A stretch of DNA of 5,091 nucleotides from Candidatus Aquicultor primus. Lineage in GTDB: Bacteria; Actinomycetota; Aquicultoria; Aquicultorales; Aquicultoraceae. A model generated the notes under the pieces. That model was not told the DNA's origin, did not search any database, and worked only from the letters and a program-made list of their open reading frames with translations. The position numbers and the translations under genes are program-made. Positions within the stretch are counted from its first letter, which is position 1. Each line of letters starts with the position of its first letter. The stretch lies in the NCBI GenBank assembly GCA_001767575.1, contig MELI01000102.1, positions 1 to 5,091 on the forward strand. Direction: 5' to 3'. Shown here one piece after another: positions 4,371 to 5,091 of this stretch.

Positions 4371-5091
4371 ATGGACGACCGGATTATCGCCACATCCTTT
4401 ACCGAAGAAGATGTCGATTACGAGCGGACGCTTAGGCCTAAGCGCCTCGATGAGTTTATCGGGCAGGCGCGCGTCAAAGATTCGCTCGACCTCTTTATCG
4501 CGGCGGCGAAAAATCGCGGCGAGGCGCTCGACCACGTCATGCTGAGCGGTCCCCCAGGTCTGGGCAAGACGACGCTCGCGGGTATCATCGCGAACGAACT
4601 TGGCGTCGGCATCAAGGTAACGTCGGGGCCGGCGATTGAGCGGGCGGGTGATTTGGCCGCCATTCTTACCAATCTCCAGCCGAGTGACGTCCTCTTTATC
4701 GACGAAATACATCGCCTGCACCGCCAGGTCGAGGAGATACTCTACCCGGCGATGGAGGACTTCGAGCTTGATATCATCATCGGAAAAGGCCCGTCGGCAC
4801 GCTCGCTCCGTCTGGAGCTGCCCCACTTTACCATGGTCGGCGCGACGACGAGACAGGGTTTGATTACCTCGCCGCTGAGAGACCGCTTTGGGGTAAACTG
4901 CCGTTTCGACTACTATGCAAACGATGAGTTGGACGAGATAATCAAGCGCTCGGCGGCTATTTTAGACGTCGCTATCGATTCCGCCGGCGCGCTCGAAGTC
5001 GCGCGTCGCTCGCGGGGAACGCCGCGTGTCGCCAACCGGCTCTTGAAGCGGGTCCGCGATTACGCGCAGGTCAAGGGCGACGGCCATATAA
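4371..5091 (+). CDS. ruvB: Holliday junction branch migration ATPase RuvB (3' end outside window)
   Basis: RuvB is the hexameric AAA+ motor that drives branch migration with RuvA. Translation from ATG 4371 gives 240 residues with no stop before the window ends; the family is usually about 330-350, so roughly 100 C-terminal residues (part of the lid and the winged-helix domain) lie beyond. Visible elements in order are the N-terminal [12 protein letters not shown] (21-32), Walker A GPPGLGKT (60-67), [15 protein letters not shown] (85-99), Walker B LFIDEIHR (108-115, Asp111/Glu112), and the sensor 1 region GATTR (157-161). The arginine finger Arg170 is in SPLRDRFG, and the sensor 2 region [13 protein letters not shown] spans 215-227. 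All the key residues expected in this part are present. It is the third gene of ruvCAB and probably shares the LexA-controlled promoter upstream of ruvC. Confidence 0.98.
   Translation, partial: MDDRIIATSFTEEDVDYERTLRPKRLDEFIGQARVKDSLDLFIAAAKNRGEALDHVMLSGPPGLGKTTLAGIIANELGVGIKVTSGPAIERAGDLAAILTNLQPSDVLFIDEIHRLHRQVEEILYPAMEDFELDIIIGKGPSARSLRLELPHFTMVGATTRQGLITSPLRDRFGVNCRFDYYANDELDEIIKRSAAILDVAIDSAGALEVARRSRGTPRVANRLLKRVRDYAQVKGDGHI

Noticed and set aside
4320..4826. Minus-strand open frame of 168 codons inside ruvB
   Set aside because: It lies antisense to the clearly conserved ruvB motifs; the open frame is a by-product of G+C-rich codon use.

Overview
The window holds two well-known housekeeping gene groups on the + strand, with a short accessory stretch of different base composition between them. 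The left group is the end of pdxS, then pdxT and yebC. The right group is ruvC, ruvA and the first 240 codons of ruvB. The order pdxS-pdxT-yebC-ruvC-ruvA-ruvB is typical of Actinobacteria and some related Gram-positive lineages. The G+C is moderate: one sampled yebC line (1501-1560) is 39/60 G+C. The box in front of ruvC is of the Gram-positive/actinobacterial LexA type. Together these suggest a deep-branching, moderate-GC actinobacterium, probably environmental. That placement is an inference; no rRNA or other marker is present.

Left block (1-1930): PdxS and PdxT are the synthase and glutaminase halves of the DXP-independent pyridoxal 5'-phosphate synthase. They are three bases apart, and pdxT starts with TTG. 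The pdxT stop overlaps the yebC start by one base (TAATG), so the three genes look like one translationally coupled operon. YebC is a TACO1/YebC-family protein, now linked to translation and formerly annotated as a transcriptional regulator.

Middle block (1931-3213): this is AT-richer (sampled lines 28/60 and 24/60 G+C) and carries two divergent genes of unknown function. One is a 159-residue protein on the minus strand (2030-2509, GTG start, good ribosome binding site). The other is a 72-residue protein on the plus strand (2685-2903). The 175 bases between them hold back-to-back promoters, each with a perfect TATAAT -10. The leader of the 72-residue gene is almost entirely made of mutually exclusive short hairpins, one of which would hide its ribosome binding site. 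The 3' ends of yebC and the 159-residue gene converge on a 99-base stretch with stacked inverted repeats.

Right block (3057-5091): ruvC has its own promoter (TTGGCG, 17 bases, TGCTACAAT). Immediately downstream, overlapping the last base of the -10, is a 16-base near-palindrome that fits the LexA/SOS box TCGAAC-N4-GTTCGA with one mismatch. RuvC is the Holliday junction resolvase and RuvAB the branch-migration motor, so DNA damage probably induces the whole set through LexA. RuvC and RuvA overlap by 17 bases. RuvB follows 64 bases after RuvA and runs off the window.

The most useful observations are the SOS box on ruvC, the divergent two-gene insert, and the possible RNA switch in the leader of the 72-residue gene. 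I see no CRISPR array, insertion sequence, rRNA or convincing tRNA.
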